Shown here piece after piece: positions 23,037 through 34,904 of a DNA stretch of 64,000 bases. Source of the DNA: Sciurus carolinensis (lineage: Eukaryota; Chordata; Mammalia; Rodentia; Sciuridae). The notes under the pieces are model-generated. The model was not told the DNA's origin. It did no database searches and saw only the letters and a program-made list of their open reading frames with translations. The position numbers were made by a program, and so were the translations under genes. Location: assembly GCF_902686445.1 (NCBI RefSeq), contig NC_062229.1, forward strand, positions 6,295,503 through 6,359,502. The letters are read 5' to 3'. Numbering within the stretch: the stretch's first letter is position 1; every line of letters begins with the position of its first letter.

Positions 23037-26000
23037 TCATTTTTTAGTGATATCATTCGTCCTTTGGTTTTTTGAGATTGACTTATCTCACTTAGCATGA
23101 TATTCTTCAATTTCATCCATTTGCCTGCAAATGCAATAATTTTATCATTCTTTATAGCTGAGTAATATTCTGTTGTATATATATACCACAGTTTCTTTAT
23201 CCATTCATCAACTGAAGGACATCTAGGTTGTTTTCACAATCTGGCTATTGTGAACTGAGCTGCTATGACCATTGATGTGGCTGTATCTCTGTAGTATGCT
23301 GATTTTAAGTCCTTTGGGTATAGGCCAAGGAGTGGGATAGCTGGGTTAAATGATGGTTCCATTTCAAGTTTTCTAAGGAGTCTCCACACTGTTTTCCAGA
23401 GTGGCTGCACTAATTTGCAACTCCACCAGCAATGTATGAGTGTACCTTTCTCCCCACATCCTCGCCAACACCTGTTGTGGCTTGTATTCTTGATAATCAT
23501 CATTCTAATTGGAGGGAGATGGAATCTTACGGTGGTTTTGATTTGCATTTCTCTTATTACTAGAGATGTTGAACATTTTTCCATATGTTTGTTGATTGCT
23601 TGTAGATCTTCTTCTGTTAAGTGTCTATTCATTTCCTTAGCCCATTTGTTGATTGGATTATTTGCATTCTTGGTGTAGAATTTTTTGAGTTCTTTATAGA
23701 TTCTGGAGATTAGTGCTCTATCTGAAGTATGATTGACAAAAATTTTCTCCCACTCTGTAGGCTCTTTCTTCGCATTGCTGATAGTTTCCTTTGCTGAGAG
23801 AAAGCTTTTTAGTTTGAATCTATTCCACTTATTGATTCTTGCTTTTATTTCTTGTGCTATGGGAGTCCTGTTGAGGAACTCTGGTCCTAAGCCGACATGT
23901 TGAAAATCTGGACCTACTTTTTCTTCTATAAGATGCAAGATCTCTGGTCTGATTCCGAGGTCCTTAATCCATTTTGAGTTTAGTTTCGTGCATGGTGAGA
24001 GATATGGATTTATTTTCATTCTGTTGCATACGAATTTCCAATTCTCCCAGCACCATTTGTTGAAGAGGCTATCTTTTCTCCATTGCATATTCTTGGCCCC
24101 TTTGTCTAGTATGAGAAAATTGTATTTATTTGAGTTTGTGTCCGTGTCCTCTATTCTGTACCATTGATCCACCTTTCTATTTTGGTACCAATACCATGCC
24201 GTTTTTGTTACTATTGCTTTGTAGTAGAGTTGAAGATCTGGTATTGCAATACCCCCTGCTCATTCTTTCTGCCAAGCATTGCTTTAGCTATTCTGGATTT
24301 TTTATTCTTCCAGATGAATTTCATAATTTCTTGCTCTATTTCTGTAAGGTACATCATTGGGATTTTAATTGGAATTGCATTGAATCTGTATAGCACTTTT
24401 GGTAGTATGGCCATTTTGACAATATTAATATTTCCTATCCAAGAACATGGGAGATCTTTCATCTTCTGAGGTTTTCTATAATTTCTTTCTTTAGTGTTCT
24501 GTAGTTCTCACTGTAGAGGTCTTTCACCTCTTTTGTGAGATTGATTCCCAAGTATTTTATTTTTTTCGATGCTATTGTGAATGGGGTAGTTTTCCTAATT
24601 TCTCTTTCTGAAGATTCATCACTTATGTATAAAAATGCCTTAGATTTATGTGCATTGATCTTATATCCCGCTACTTTACTGAATTCACTTATGAGATCTA
24701 AAAGTTTTCTGGTGGAATTTTCTGGTTCCTTTAAGTATACAATCATACCATCAGCAAATAGGGATAGTTTGAGTTCTTCTTTTCCTATTCGTATCCCTTT
24801 AATTTCTTTGGTCTGCCTAATTGCTCTGGTTAGAGTTTCAAGGACGATATTGAAAAGAAGTGGTGAAAGAGGGCATCCCTGCTTTGTTCCAGTTTTTAGG
24901 GGGAATGCTTTCAGTTTTTCACCATTTAGAATGATTTTAGCCATGGGATTAGCATAGATGGCCTTTACAATATTAAGGAATGTTCCCACTATCCCTATTG
25001 TTTCTAGTGTTTTGAGCATGAAGAGGTGCTGTGTTTTATCAAATGCTTTTTCTGCATCTCTTGAAATAATCATGTGATTCTTGTCTTTAAGTCTATTTAT
25101 ATGGTGAATTACACTTATTGATTTCCTGATGTTGAACCAACCTTGCATCCCTGGGATGAAACCCACTTGACCATGGTGCACTATCTTTTTAATATGTTTT
25201 TGTATGCGATCTGCTAAAATTTTCTTTAGATTTTTTGCGTCGATGTTCATTTTGGTCTGAAATTTACTTTCCTCGATGTGTCTCTGTCTGGTTTAGGTAT
25301 CAGGGTAATATTGGCTTCATAGAATGAGTTTGGGAGGGATCCCTCTTCTTCTATTTTATGGAATACTTTGAGAAGTATTGGAATGAGCTCTTCTTTAAAG
25401 GTTTTGTAGAACTCAGCTGAGAACCCATTTGGTCCCGGACTTTTCTTTGTTGGTAGGCTTTTGATGACTTCTTCTATTTCATTACTTGAAATTGGTCTAT
25501 TTAAATTGTGTATGTCCTCCTCGTTCAGTTTAGGCAATTCATATGTCTCTAGAAACGTGCTGATGTCTTTGAAATTTTCTATTTTGTTGGAGTATAGATT
25601 TTCAAAATAGCTTCTAATTATATTTTGTATTTCAGTCGTGTCTGTTGTGATATTTCCTACTTCATTCCGAATTTTAGTGATTTGGGTTTTCTCTCGTCTT
25701 CTCTTTGTTATTGTGGCTAAAGGTTTATCAATTTTGTTTATTTTTTCGAAGAAACAACTGTTTATTTTGTCAATTTTTCGTATTGTTTCTTTTATTTCAA
25801 TTTCTTTGATTTCAGCTCCGAGTTTAACTATTTCCTGTCTTCTACTACTTTTGGTCTTGGTCTGTTCTTCTTCTAGGGCTTTGAGCTGTAGTGGTAGGTC
25901 GTTGATTTGTTGAGTTTTACTTCTTTTATTAAATGCGCTCCATGAAATAAATTTTCCTCTAAGTACTGCTTTCATAGTGTCAAAGAGATTTTGATATGAT

Positions 26001-26853
26001 GTTTCTTTGTTCTCGTTTACCTCTAAGAATTTTTTAATTTCCTTCCTAATATCTTCTGTTATCCATTCATCATATAATAGCATATTGTTTAATCGCCAGG
26101 TGTTGGAGTTGTTCCTGTTTTTTACTCTTTAATTTATTTCTAACTTCAATCCATTATGATCTGATAGAATACAAGGTAGTGTCTCTATCTTCTTGTATTT
26201 GTTATCATTAGCTTTGTGGCATAATATATGATCTCTTTTAGAGAAGGATCCATGTGCTCCTGAGAAGAAAGTGTATTCGTTCTTGGATGGATGGTATGTT
26301 CTATAAATGTCTGTTAAGTCTAAATTATTGATTGTGTTATTGAGATCTATGGTTTCTTTTTTAAATTTTTGTTTGGAAGATCTGTCCAGTGGTGAGAAAG
26401 GCATGTTAAAATCACTTAGTATTATTGTGTTACGGTTTATTTGGTTTCTAAATTTGAGAAGGATTTGTTTGACATACATGGATGAGCCATTCTTTGGGGC
26501 ATAGATGTTTATGATTGTTATATCTTGCTGATTTACACTTCCCTTAAACAGTATGAAATGTCATTCTTTATCCCTTCTGACTAACTTTGGCTTGAAGTCC
26601 ACATTATCTGAATTGATGATGGATACTCCAGCTGTTTTGCTGAGTCCATATGCATCGTATGTTTTTCCCCATCCTTTCACCTTTAGTCTACGGGTATCTA
26701 TTTCTGTGAGGTGAGTCTCTTGCAAGCAATATATTGTTGGATCTTTCTTTTTAATCCAATCTGCCAGTCTATGTTTTTGATTGATGAATTCAGGCCGTTA
26801 ACATTCAGGGTTATTATTGAGATATGATTTGTATTCCCAGTCATTTGGTTCAT
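23037..26853 (-). pseudogene. L1-1 ORF2 (endonuclease-reverse transcriptase), broken
   Basis: Normally about 1275 aa; the 3.82-kb span from the ATG at 26853 (MNQMTGNTNHIS) to the TGA at 23037-23039 fits. Order on the minus strand: AP-type endonuclease (26479-26129, with SDFN and SDHN signatures), linker (26083-25247), reverse transcriptase (25250-24459) and C-terminal Cys/His segment (24172-23234, with CWRGCGEKG). Breaks include a frameshift soon after the start, stops or frameshifts between those four pieces, and a stop at 23234. The reverse transcriptase signature reads FADG at 24747-24758 where the family has FADD, so a catalytic aspartate is lost. It encodes no active protein. Confidence 0.93.
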
Positions 26854-26916
26854 TTTTAAAATTTTATTTATTTATTTTTTGACGCACCTTGGTTCCTCCT
26901 TTATTTGACAGTTCCT

Positions 26917-27927
26917 TTAGGACAATTCCTCCCTTTGTTGATTTGCTTTCTTGTTTTTTATCTCTTCCTCATGGAATATTTTGCTGAGAATGTTCTGTAA
27001 TGCTGGCTTTCTTTTTGTAAATTCTTTTAGCTTTTGTTTATCATAGAATGATTTTATTTCATTGTCAAATTTGAAGGTAAGTTTTGCTGGGTATAAGATT
27101 CTTGGTTGGCATCCATTTTCTTTCAGAGCTTGAATATGTTGTTCCAGGCCCTTCTAGCTTTTAGGGTCTGGATTGAAAATCTGCTGATATCCGTATTGGC
27201 TTCCCCCTGAATGTTATTTGGTTCTTTTCTCTGACATTCTTTAAAATTCTGTCTTTATTTTTTGTGTTAGGTATTTTCATTTTAATGTGCCTTGGTGTGG
27301 GTCTGTTGTAATTTTGTGTATTTGGAGTCCTATAAGCCTCTTGAACTTGATTTTCCATTTCATTCTTCAGATTTGGGAAATTTTCTGTTATTATTTCATT
27401 GAATAGATTGTTCATTCCTTTGGTTTGTTTCTCTAAGCCTTCCTCAATCCCAATAATTCTCAAATTTGGCCTTTTTATGATATCCAATAGTTCTTGGAGA
27501 TTCTGTTTATGATTTCCTACAATCTTCTCTGTTTGTTCAACTTTGTTTTCAAGGTTGAATACTTTGTCTTCAATATCTGACGTTCTGTCTTTCAGGTGTT
27601 CTATCCTATTGGTTATGCTATCTGTGACTTCTTAATTTGGTTTATTGTTTCCTTCATTTCAAGGGTTTCTGTTTGGTTTTTCTTCAATATCTCTAACTCT
27701 TTATTGAAATGATCTTTTGCTTCCTGTATTTGCTGTTTTAACTGTCGATTGGTGTGATCATTTAATGCCTGCATTTGCTCTCTCATCTCATCATTTGCTT
27801 CCCTGATCATTTTAATTATGTACATTCTGAACTCCCTTTCTGTCATTTCTTCTGCCATGCTGTCATTGGATTTTATTGATGTAACATCTAGATTTGTTTG
27901 GGGCATTTTTTTCCCTTGTTTTCTCAT
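26917..27927 (-). pseudogene. L1-1 ORF1 (RNA-binding chaperone), broken
   Basis: L1 ORF1p is a trimeric RNA-binding protein of about 338 aa that coats L1 RNA in the cytoplasm. The span of 1011 bases fits that size. The N-terminal part (27927-27613, starting MRKQGKK) is charged and coiled-coil-like. The middle domain is seen at 27487-27161 with the family text YRTPNTQNYNRPTPRH and IRISADFQ. A stop near 27613, a frameshift before 27487 and another at 27161 separate the pieces; the last 240 bases survive only at nucleotide level. Confidence 0.9.
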
Positions 27928-29491
27928 ATTGTTCAGGAATCAGTGGGTCATTAAGATATTGCAGATTTCCTCTATTGACTTATAATGTCCCTAACGATTG
28001 CTAGTATATCCCCTGTTATCCTTCAGTAGCCTGAAGTCTTGGAGGAAGTTGATAATGCAGTGCTCCACAAAGAAGCTGCCTCTCTAGGGTTGGTGACCCT
28101 CAGGTTGGGTATATTCACTAATAGTGGGCAGAGGTGCCTCCACTTGTTGACCAATGGTCATCCAATGGGGAACTAGGCTGCAGGCTGAGGCAAGGCCTGT
28201 TTGTGCCTGTGTCTCTGGTTTTACTGTCCTTGTGGGAAAACCTCAACCCGCAGGGAAGACTCACCCGGTGGGGAGGTCTTGCTGGTCAGTTCCCCTCGTA
28301 GAGGTTCCCCTCAATCTACAACTACCACCTGGGTTGGGCTGTCTTCTTCTACAAGGTTCCCAGGGGCCTGGACCTACCTCCTCGCCCTGGGAGCCTCACC
28401 CTTCACAGACGAGTCTCCTTAGGCTGCCTCTACTCAGAGAATCTGCCTGTAGTCCTGGAAACTTCGCTGCGTACTTAGGTGTGTCTCTGTGCGGCTCTTC
28501 CAGCAAGAAGCCACCTAGGTCCTGGGACCCTGCTCTGCACCTAATTGCCTGGCTATATGGTCCCTCCTCTGAGCCACCACCTGGAGCCCCGTACAATATC
28601 TCCGAGACCCAGAAACCCACCACACACCTCTTCCTCTGGACAGCCGCCTGGTGTTCCGATGCAGTCACTAGGAGTCCAAGCAACTCACTTCGCGTCTCCT
28701 TTTCCTGCCAACCACCCGTAGCCCTAGGCAGTCACTCCGAGTCCAAGTGACCTGCCCTGTTCCTCCTCCTCCTTGGGGAACCCCCCGGGTGTTCAGGAGT
28801 GGCTTTGGGAGACCAAGCAACCCACTGCACTCCTCCGCCCGGCAGTCCACTGGTGTTCAGGAGCGGTCGCTTTGAGTCCAAACAACTCACCACTTGCCTC
28901 CTCCTCTGGCTACTGCCTGTGGCTCTGATGCAGTCACTCCTAGACCAAGCGACGCACCGAGCTCCTCCTCTTCCTCTGGGCAACCCTCCGGTGTTCAGAA
29001 GCGGTCATTCTGAGTCTAAACAGCTCACCTCGCAGCTCCTTCTCTGGCAACTGCCTGTAGCTCTGATGCAGTCACTCCTAGACCATGCGACCCGCCGTGC
29101 TCCTCCTCTTCCTCTGGGCAACACCCAGGTGTTCAGAAGCAATTGCTCTGACTCCAAACAGCTCGCCAAGCAGCTCCTCCTCAGGCAGCCGCCTGGAGCC
29201 CCAGTGGTTGCTCCGAGTCCAAGCACTGTGCTGAGCTGCCTCCTCTACGATGATCCCAGTTGTCCATGTTTTCCGCTCCAGCGGGGAGTAGGGGCATCTT
29301 GCCGAGCAACTGTACTTCACAAAGTTCCCTGCATTCCGGGGCTATCACCCCATCCGGGACACCTCCCCAATGGGAGAGACTCACCCGGTGGCTTTGAGTT
29401 GGTCCCAAGTCTCTCGCTATCTCCTCTTTTGAATCCTGAGTCCTGGAGCAACATGAAAGGCAGCTGCCCTCTAGTCCACCATCTTGAAAAC
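27928..29491 (-). promoter_or_regulatory. L1-1 5'UTR / internal promoter with tandem array
   Basis: GC-rich region upstream of ORF1. The L1 head (reading from 29491) contains 'gatggtggactagagggcag', also seen at the start of L1-2. Downstream lies an array in which the word GGTGTTC recurs at 28650, 28790, 28852, 28990 and 29129, spacings 140, 62, 138 and 139. This suggests a unit near 69 bases arranged mainly as dimers. Rodent L1 promoters are often built of tandem monomers. Open frames across this array on the + strand are by-products of the repeat. Confidence 0.75.
28640..29230 (-). repeat. ~138-bp tandem repeats in L1-1 5'UTR
   Basis: Adjacent copies share 'gctctgatgcagtcactcct' (28922 and 29060, 138 bases apart) and 'ctcctcctcttcctctgggc'. 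Divergence between copies is modest. Confidence 0.8.
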
Positions 29492-29493
29492 CT

Positions 29494-29504
29494 CTACTTT
29501 TCTT
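29494..29504. repeat. Target-site duplication, right copy
   Basis: Exact match to 22741-22751, at the 5' boundary of L1-1. Confidence 0.6.
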
Positions 29505-29770
29505 ATTTGTACTCAATTGCCTGTCATTCTTAGTAGTTCACTAGATTTCTTTATTTGAATAATATTTCAGTTATGTGCATTGAAAATTTCTCTATTAGGT
29601 GTGTGATTTGCTTTAGGCATCATTTGTATGATTCTTAATGAACACAGTGCTTAAATTAACAGATATATTTGTCAATATTTCCTCAAATACTTCTACATTA
29701 ATTTTTTAAATGTCAATTGCTCCTATGTTGGCACCTGAATTTGGTACAATTCCAAATAACATTTTGGCAG
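29505..29770 (-). mobile_element. Old LINE-1, part right of L1-1
   Basis: 'ttctctattaggtgtgtgat' and the following AT-rich text continue the old L1 found at 21841-22740. The two parts were one element before L1-1 inserted. Confidence 0.45.
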
Positions 29771-29853
29771 ACCTTTTGGTAAGAAGTTATAAGTAGGAAA
29801 GGAAATGTAAGGGGCTTAGGAGTGCCAACATGACTGTGAAAAAGATGAGCCAC

Positions 29854-30060
29854 ATTGGCTGGGCATGGTATTGCCCTGAAATCCTAGTTACTTGGGAGGC
29901 TGAGGCAGGAGGATCATAAGTTTTAGGTCAGACTCAGCAACTTAGCAAGATCCTGACTGGAAATAAAAAAGGTTAGGAAGGTAAATCAATGGCAGAGGAC
30001 TTGGCAATCATACAAGAATTCCTAGGCTCAACTCCCATGCTGGAATCAAAGAAGAAGAAT
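29854..30060 (+). mobile_element. Dimeric B1/ID-type SINE
   Basis: The left half is 7SL/B1-like ('ggctgggcatggtattgccc', 'ttacttgggaggctgaggca'). The right half is ID-like ('atcaatggcagaggacttgg', 'aggctcaactcccatgctgg'). This composite is characteristic of squirrels and supports the host call. It sits on the boundary between two old L1 pieces. Confidence 0.75.
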
Positions 30061-31261
30061 CACAAAGTCCAAGAATGCATGATACTTTTCTACAAGCCTT
30101 ATTGTAAAACTGCAGTAGTAAAAGTAGTGGGGTGTTGGTGTAGTTACAGAAACGGAAATCAATGGTATCACGTACATATGGAGAAATGATTTTTGCAACA
30201 GATAACAAAGTAATTCAAAACAGAAAGATTGGTCTTTTCAAAAAGTCATGCGACAAATTGATGAGATATCCCTACTTAAAATTTTTTTAAAAATTCTCAC
30301 ATCTCTTGTCATGTACAAAAATGAATTTAGATGAAATTAATAGTAAAACCTGAAAGTATAAATCTAAAAGAAAACGCAGGAGAAAACTTTTACAATCTTA
30401 CAATAGATAAAGATTTCCAAGTCACAACAGAAAACCTGTGATTCATAAAGGAACAAATTGAAAATTTTGTCTTTACCAAAATATTTAACCTCCATTTCCA
30501 GAAGACATTTTAAGGGAAGAGAAAAAGAAGCTCAAGTCTTGAACAAAATATTTATAAATGATTTATTTCGTAAAAGTCTTTTTTAAAAATATTTTTATTT
30601 ATTCGAATATGTTGTACATGACAATAGAATGCATGTAGATATTTTGATGAAGTCTAACATCCAGAATATACACAAGATTTAAAAACACAAATAAAAACAA
30701 TAAAATTTCCAAATACTTTGAAATACATTTGTGTATTATTACTCACTGTATTTTCCCTAGTGTGCAATAGAAAGCAGAATGTATTCTTCTGAACTATAAC
30801 ATTGTACCCACCGACCAATCTCTCTCTAACCCTTCTCCCTCCTATTTAGAAAAGAGTACTGAAATTTTCTCTCCACAAATACGTGACAAGGGTTCAAGAT
30901 AATGGAGGTGCTAATTATATTGACTATTTCTTAAACAGTTTATATATGAAAAAATTACCCCATGCTCCATACATATGTTCATTATAAAGAAATAAAAAAA
31001 ATTGAAAATAGCACATATGTGCACATATCACAAAAGAAGATATACAGGTAAAAAATAAGCCCATGAAAATATGTTCAACTTCATTAGTCATTAGGCAAAA
31101 GCAAATCAAAACTACAGTGAGTATGAATTGCATTTTTGGAAGGCTAAAACTAGAAAGACTAACAATACTAAAAATCAGTAAGAATTTGGAGGAACTAGAA
31201 ATCTGTTAAGGATATTTAATGGTGCAAATATGGCGGAAAACACTTTGTCCAGTTTTTTCTT
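30061..31261 (+). mobile_element. Old LINE-1 ORF2 remnant, plus strand
   Basis: 'gtaaaactgcagtagtaaaa', 'aaagaaaacgcaggagaaaa', 'taaagatttccaagtcacaa' and 'ggcaaaagcaaatcaaaact' follow the C-terminal third of L1 ORF2 in order. It continues at 31790-32275 after two antisense L1 fragments. The reading frame is gone. Confidence 0.65.
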
Positions 31262-31560
31262 TTTCATGGTCACTTTTTTTTATTGATTCTTTATCCCAAC
31301 TAATCAGTTGTACATGACTGTAAGAATGCATTTATCCATTGAGACAGATCATACATAAGTGGAGGATAATTTCTCATTTGTCTGATTACACATATTGTAG
31401 GATCACATCAGTCATGCAGTCCTATATCCACATGAGGTAATAAGGTCTGTTTCACTCTACTATCCTTCCTACCCCCAGATCCCTTCCCTCCAATCAATTC
31501 CCACCACCTAATACAAAGTAACTCTATTCTTCCCTAGCACCCACATTGAATTATTTTTGA
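31262..31560 (-). mobile_element. LINE-1 3' end inserted in old L1
   Basis: It starts with a T run (cacttttttttattg), then 'ttgtacatgactgtaagaat' and 'cacatcagtcatgcagtcct', as in the copies at 13765 and 47156. The T run marks the 3' tail of a minus-strand insertion. Confidence 0.6.
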
Positions 31561-31574
31561 AAAGGAATTTTTAG

Positions 31575-31740
31575 GGAATTATAATTGTGCAAATTAGTGA
31601 GATTCTTTGTTATATATTCATTTTTGCACCTAACATAAATTGCTCCATTTCATTCCCCACTATTTCCCCTTTCCTTTCCCTTCTCCCTCATCCTCATCCC
31701 CTTCCTCTATTCTTTGGCCATTTCTGAATCAGTCAGTCAT
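31575..31740 (-). mobile_element. Second LINE-1 3' end fragment
   Basis: 'catttttgcacctaacataa' is followed by 'ccatttcattccccactatt' and a pyrimidine run, like 570-765. It is adjacent to, but distinct from, the preceding fragment. Confidence 0.45.
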
Positions 31741-31991
31741 ACACTCACCTAATGAACCACCTGTTCAATGTTCCATGTTGACCAGGAGAAATGAAAGCAG
31801 ATGACTGTGAAGAGATTTGTGTGCACATGGCATCTTTATTTGTAATAGTCTCAAACTGAAAGCAATCCAATTGCCTATCGACAGGTGAATGGAGAAGCAA
31901 ACCATGAAACATCCAAACAATGAAATACTCTTTAGCAATAAAAAAGCAATGAACTATCAATAGGACTGCATGAATGGATCTCAACAAGAAT

Positions 31992-32078
31992 GCCGATGGG
32001 GTAGGGGGTGGAACTCAGTGGTGGAGTGCTTGCCTAACATACCCGAGTTCCTGGTTTTGATCCTCAGAAACAAGTATC
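31992..32078 (+). mobile_element. ID SINE
   Basis: tRNA-derived: 'gtggaactcagtggtggagt' resembles a Pol III A box region and 'gttttgatcc' a B box. 'gcttgcctaacatacccgag' is the usual ID body. It is inserted in the old L1. Confidence 0.75.
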
Positions 32079-32220
32079 CTGACTTAAAGAAGATGGACCA
32101 CAAGTTTAACAAAGGGACAGAAGAAAATTTTAATGGATGATGGTTATGCTATTACTGATTTCGGTTATGATTTCTCAGATTAAATATACCCAGCCCATAG
32201 TGCATTGATAGAACATTAAC

Positions 32221-32270
32221 AATGCTGTTAACCACCACAGCAAAAATGCCTTTTTGCATTTGGTTACAAA
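32221..32270 (+). repeat. Left arm of 50-bp inverted repeat
   Basis: Beginning 'aatgctgttaaccaccacag', it is the reverse complement of 34189-34238 with a single mismatch. It lies at the 3' edge of the old L1. Confidence 0.85.
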
Positions 32271-32559
32271 ACATGTATTAGTAACTGATGAATATGCATT
32301 ACTCGAATAAATGTTTCATGAGTCATCAAATATTAGTCTTCACATTTGAATTTTTGCATAAATTCATTTTATCACATGAATTTTTAGATGTCATGAATGT
32401 GTCTACCCATATATATAATCTGTATTTACAAGTTTAAGTGCTGTGTCAAATTTTCTCATTGTGTTGTTAGGATGGGGCTGTCATGTAATGAGGGGTTCAA
32501 GATACTTAAAAATGATTTGAACCAAGGAAAAATGGTGAAGGAATGAAGACATCCACTTG

Positions 32560-32859
32560 GTCTCCCTGCGTGAGAGAGTCAGCCAGAGCAAAGTTCTCCA
32601 TTGCTCAGGCTTGCTCCTTACAGAGATGCTGCCTATAATCACAAGAGACTAACAGACTCAGACTAATGAGGACATTTGCATATTGAAGTCCTAAGGGCCA
32701 CAGAGACAGCAAACCTTCTGCCCGTGACCACCTGCTCCACACCTTGCCCAGGGGAGTGCCCGTTCACCTGACCTTGGTCTCAGGACCATCATCTCTGCAC
32801 AGGAGGCAGGTGGGGCACTTCCTGAGAATAGAACCTCAAAGGTTGCGGGACACATACAG
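32560..32859 (+). promoter_or_regulatory. 5' non-coding exon block of OR unit E
   Basis: A decayed paralogue of the promoter blocks. 'gactcagactaatgaggaca' at 32655 retains the TAATGAGGA motif, next to ATTTGCAT, an octamer-like word. The end of the exon reads 'acatacag' followed by GGAAG, so the GT donor is lost. Its 3' part matches 1-89 of unit A. Confidence 0.45.
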
Positions 32860-34188
32860 GGAAGAACTGAATGTTGTTCCTCAGCATTGCCACCAGGTAA
32901 TCTGAAGTCAGCTAGCTTGTTTCCCTAGTAGTGACAGGTCTTTGTCAATTCATCTGGGGCATCTCTGAGGTGGGGATGTGAGGAAGATGGGAAGAGCTCG
33001 GCCACCTGTGAGGTTCTGCCTGATCATTCATCGTCTTCTGCCTCTTCTTAGTCACCAACACGCAGGCAGTTTTCATTCTACTAATACCTCACTCCAACCC
33101 TAAAGTGCATGGACCTTCTCTCTTCTCAACAGCCACTTAATCTTGCTTACTTTTGAAGAATCTTCCAACCTTCTCTAACCATTTTAAAAATTTATTTGCA
33201 AGGGAGGGATTAGTGTTAGCAGGGGAAACAGTAGCCAAAATCTTACTTTTTCCTTCTTGCCTCATGATATGGCTTGTAGGCTGACACCGTCTCCTCTTTG
33301 AGGATATGCCCACTAAGAGCAGGTGGAGAGAAATGCAAATCCCAAGACAGTACACTCGTCTACCTTTGTCCCACATGACTCTGTGCAGTACTGAAAGTTT
33401 TAAAAGGGAAAAGAGAACCAATAAATATATGTGTGTGCTTCCAGAATTAGCCAATGTTGATATTTTGCCACCAGAGTTCTTTACTTCAAGTAACAAAATA
33501 GCATGAATCACCATATTTTCCTCCTTCTTTTTGCAGAGGAAAAATTTTCAGTGGTTATTTAAAATTTTTTTTACACATTGCATATTTTTATGTTGAGTAT
33601 TTTGTGTGTCTGTATGTGTATAAGTGTATATATAGGCATGTTTATGTAAGACATATGTACTGTATATGTATATGTATGTGTGGGGTTGTATGTGATGTAA
33701 TAAGATATTGGAATAAGGTAAAGTCATTAAAGATAATGGACCAGAGAAAAAATGTACCAAGACTAAAGAGTGATTAAAATTATTTTTAAACAATTAAATT
33801 TAAAATGCCATGTGCAATAAATAAGATTTTAAAATGTGAACCAAGGTCACAGTGTTGTCTGATACGTGGAAACTAAAAATGCCAACCTGAAAGTGGAATA
33901 CTGATTATTAGTTGTTGAGAACCATGTGCAGAGAGAGAGAGGAAAAGGGGTGGTTGCTTTGGGGAGTTAACACTGAACCCCTGTGTGGAAATATCACCCA
34001 GAACCCCTTTAACATGTATTATCAATAGGTATTGTTTTCTCCCGTGGGGGAGAGAAAACACACAAACCTAATATGATTGATGATATGCAACCACAAATAT
34101 GCAAAGAAATGTGCAATTACTTTATCAGTTATCTAATGCAGACATGGTATTACAATTTAACATCAAGTGGTGTATACCCATGTCTTCA
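32860..34188. other. E intron, AT-rich, no gene
   Basis: 32990-33290 matches the A intron. 33590-33690 is a TATG-rich patch. 34033-34058 forms an imperfect hairpin (GTTTTCTCCC ... GGGAGAGAAAAC). 33880-34000 may be an old L1 end. Confidence 0.4.
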
Positions 34189-34238
34189 TTTGTAACCAAA
34201 TGCAAAAAGGCATTTTTCCTGTGGTGGTTAACAGCATT
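34189..34238 (-). repeat. Right arm of 50-bp inverted repeat
   Basis: Reverse complement of 32221-32270, 49 of 50 bases the same. Similarity stops sharply at the outer edge. Confidence 0.85.
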
Positions 34239-34420
34239 ATAAATGATATTGCTTATGATGTGCATAAGAAATTAAAATTTTAATATATATGTATTTTAAA
34301 AAAATATTTAGATTTTATCATGCTATAGATGTCTACTCAGGCAAATTACATTTTTTTTTTACCTACTTATATTTTTGTTCCTAAATGTAGTCTGGTTTTT
34401 GTACTTATTGACTTATTTTT

Positions 34421-34608
34421 TCTAGTACCAAGGATTGAACTGAAGGGTACTCTACCACTAAACTATATCCCGAGCACTTTTATTTTTATTTTTTATTTTG
34501 AGACAAGTTTTCACTAAATGTCCCAGATTGGCCTCAAACGTGCCATTCTCCTGCTTCAGTCTCCTAAGTAGCTGGGATTACAGGTGTGCAAAACTCTCCC
34601 TGGCTTAG
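34421..34608 (-). mobile_element. Dimeric B1/ID-type SINE
   Basis: Minus-strand copy: the ID half ('ccaaggattgaactgaaggg', 'accactaaactatatcccga') is followed by an A/T linker and the B1 half ('tcctgcttcagtctcctaag', 'gctgggattacaggtgtgca'). Confidence 0.75.
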
Positions 34609-34904
34609 TTTATTTATTTCAATTACTAGATATTTTATTAACTGTCCATGAGAAACAAACATTGGGTCACTGATGTTCACTGAGATGCCCACTCTGCTTT
34701 TTCTCCACGTACTCACGATTCTCAGCTGGAGTTTCTGGGCATCAATTTTTTCCTTCAAATTCGCAGCTAACAAACTAAGATTTGTTTTTAAGAGGTATTC
34801 TATCATTGTCTCATCTTCCTACATTCCCCACCACCTGTCACTTATCATAAACTGTACCAGGTTGTCTGCTCAAGTCTTCGGTAGGAGAAACCACAATAGA
34901 ACAG

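Larger units (their letters stand above)
22752..29491 (-). mobile_element. L1-1: full-length LINE-1, coding-dead
   Basis: The element is about 6.7 kb, the normal L1 length, reading from 29491 to 22752. It has a GC-rich 5'UTR (29491-27928), ORF1 (27927-26917), ORF2 (26853-23037), a 3'UTR with a pyrimidine-rich complement and telomere-like words, and an A-rich tail (T-rich on + at 22752-22795, with TTTA units). It is flanked by an 11-base direct repeat. Both frames carry several breaks, so it cannot mobilise itself. It is nested in an older L1. Confidence 0.93.
31790..32275 (+). mobile_element. Old LINE-1 3' region, continued
   Basis: 'ttatttgtaatagtctcaaa', 'caattgcctatcgacaggtg' and 'tgaaatactctttagcaata' continue the element at 30061-31261. 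An ID SINE has split it at 31992-32078. Confidence 0.6.

Noticed and set aside
22885..23100. 71-aa frame rich in Asn-Pro
   Set aside because: It is the complement of the L1-1 3'UTR with its telomere-like words.
28154..29533. Open frames of 198 and 244 aa on the + strand
   Set aside because: They run through the GC-rich tandem array of the L1-1 5'UTR, antisense to the element; repeat period and composition keep them open.
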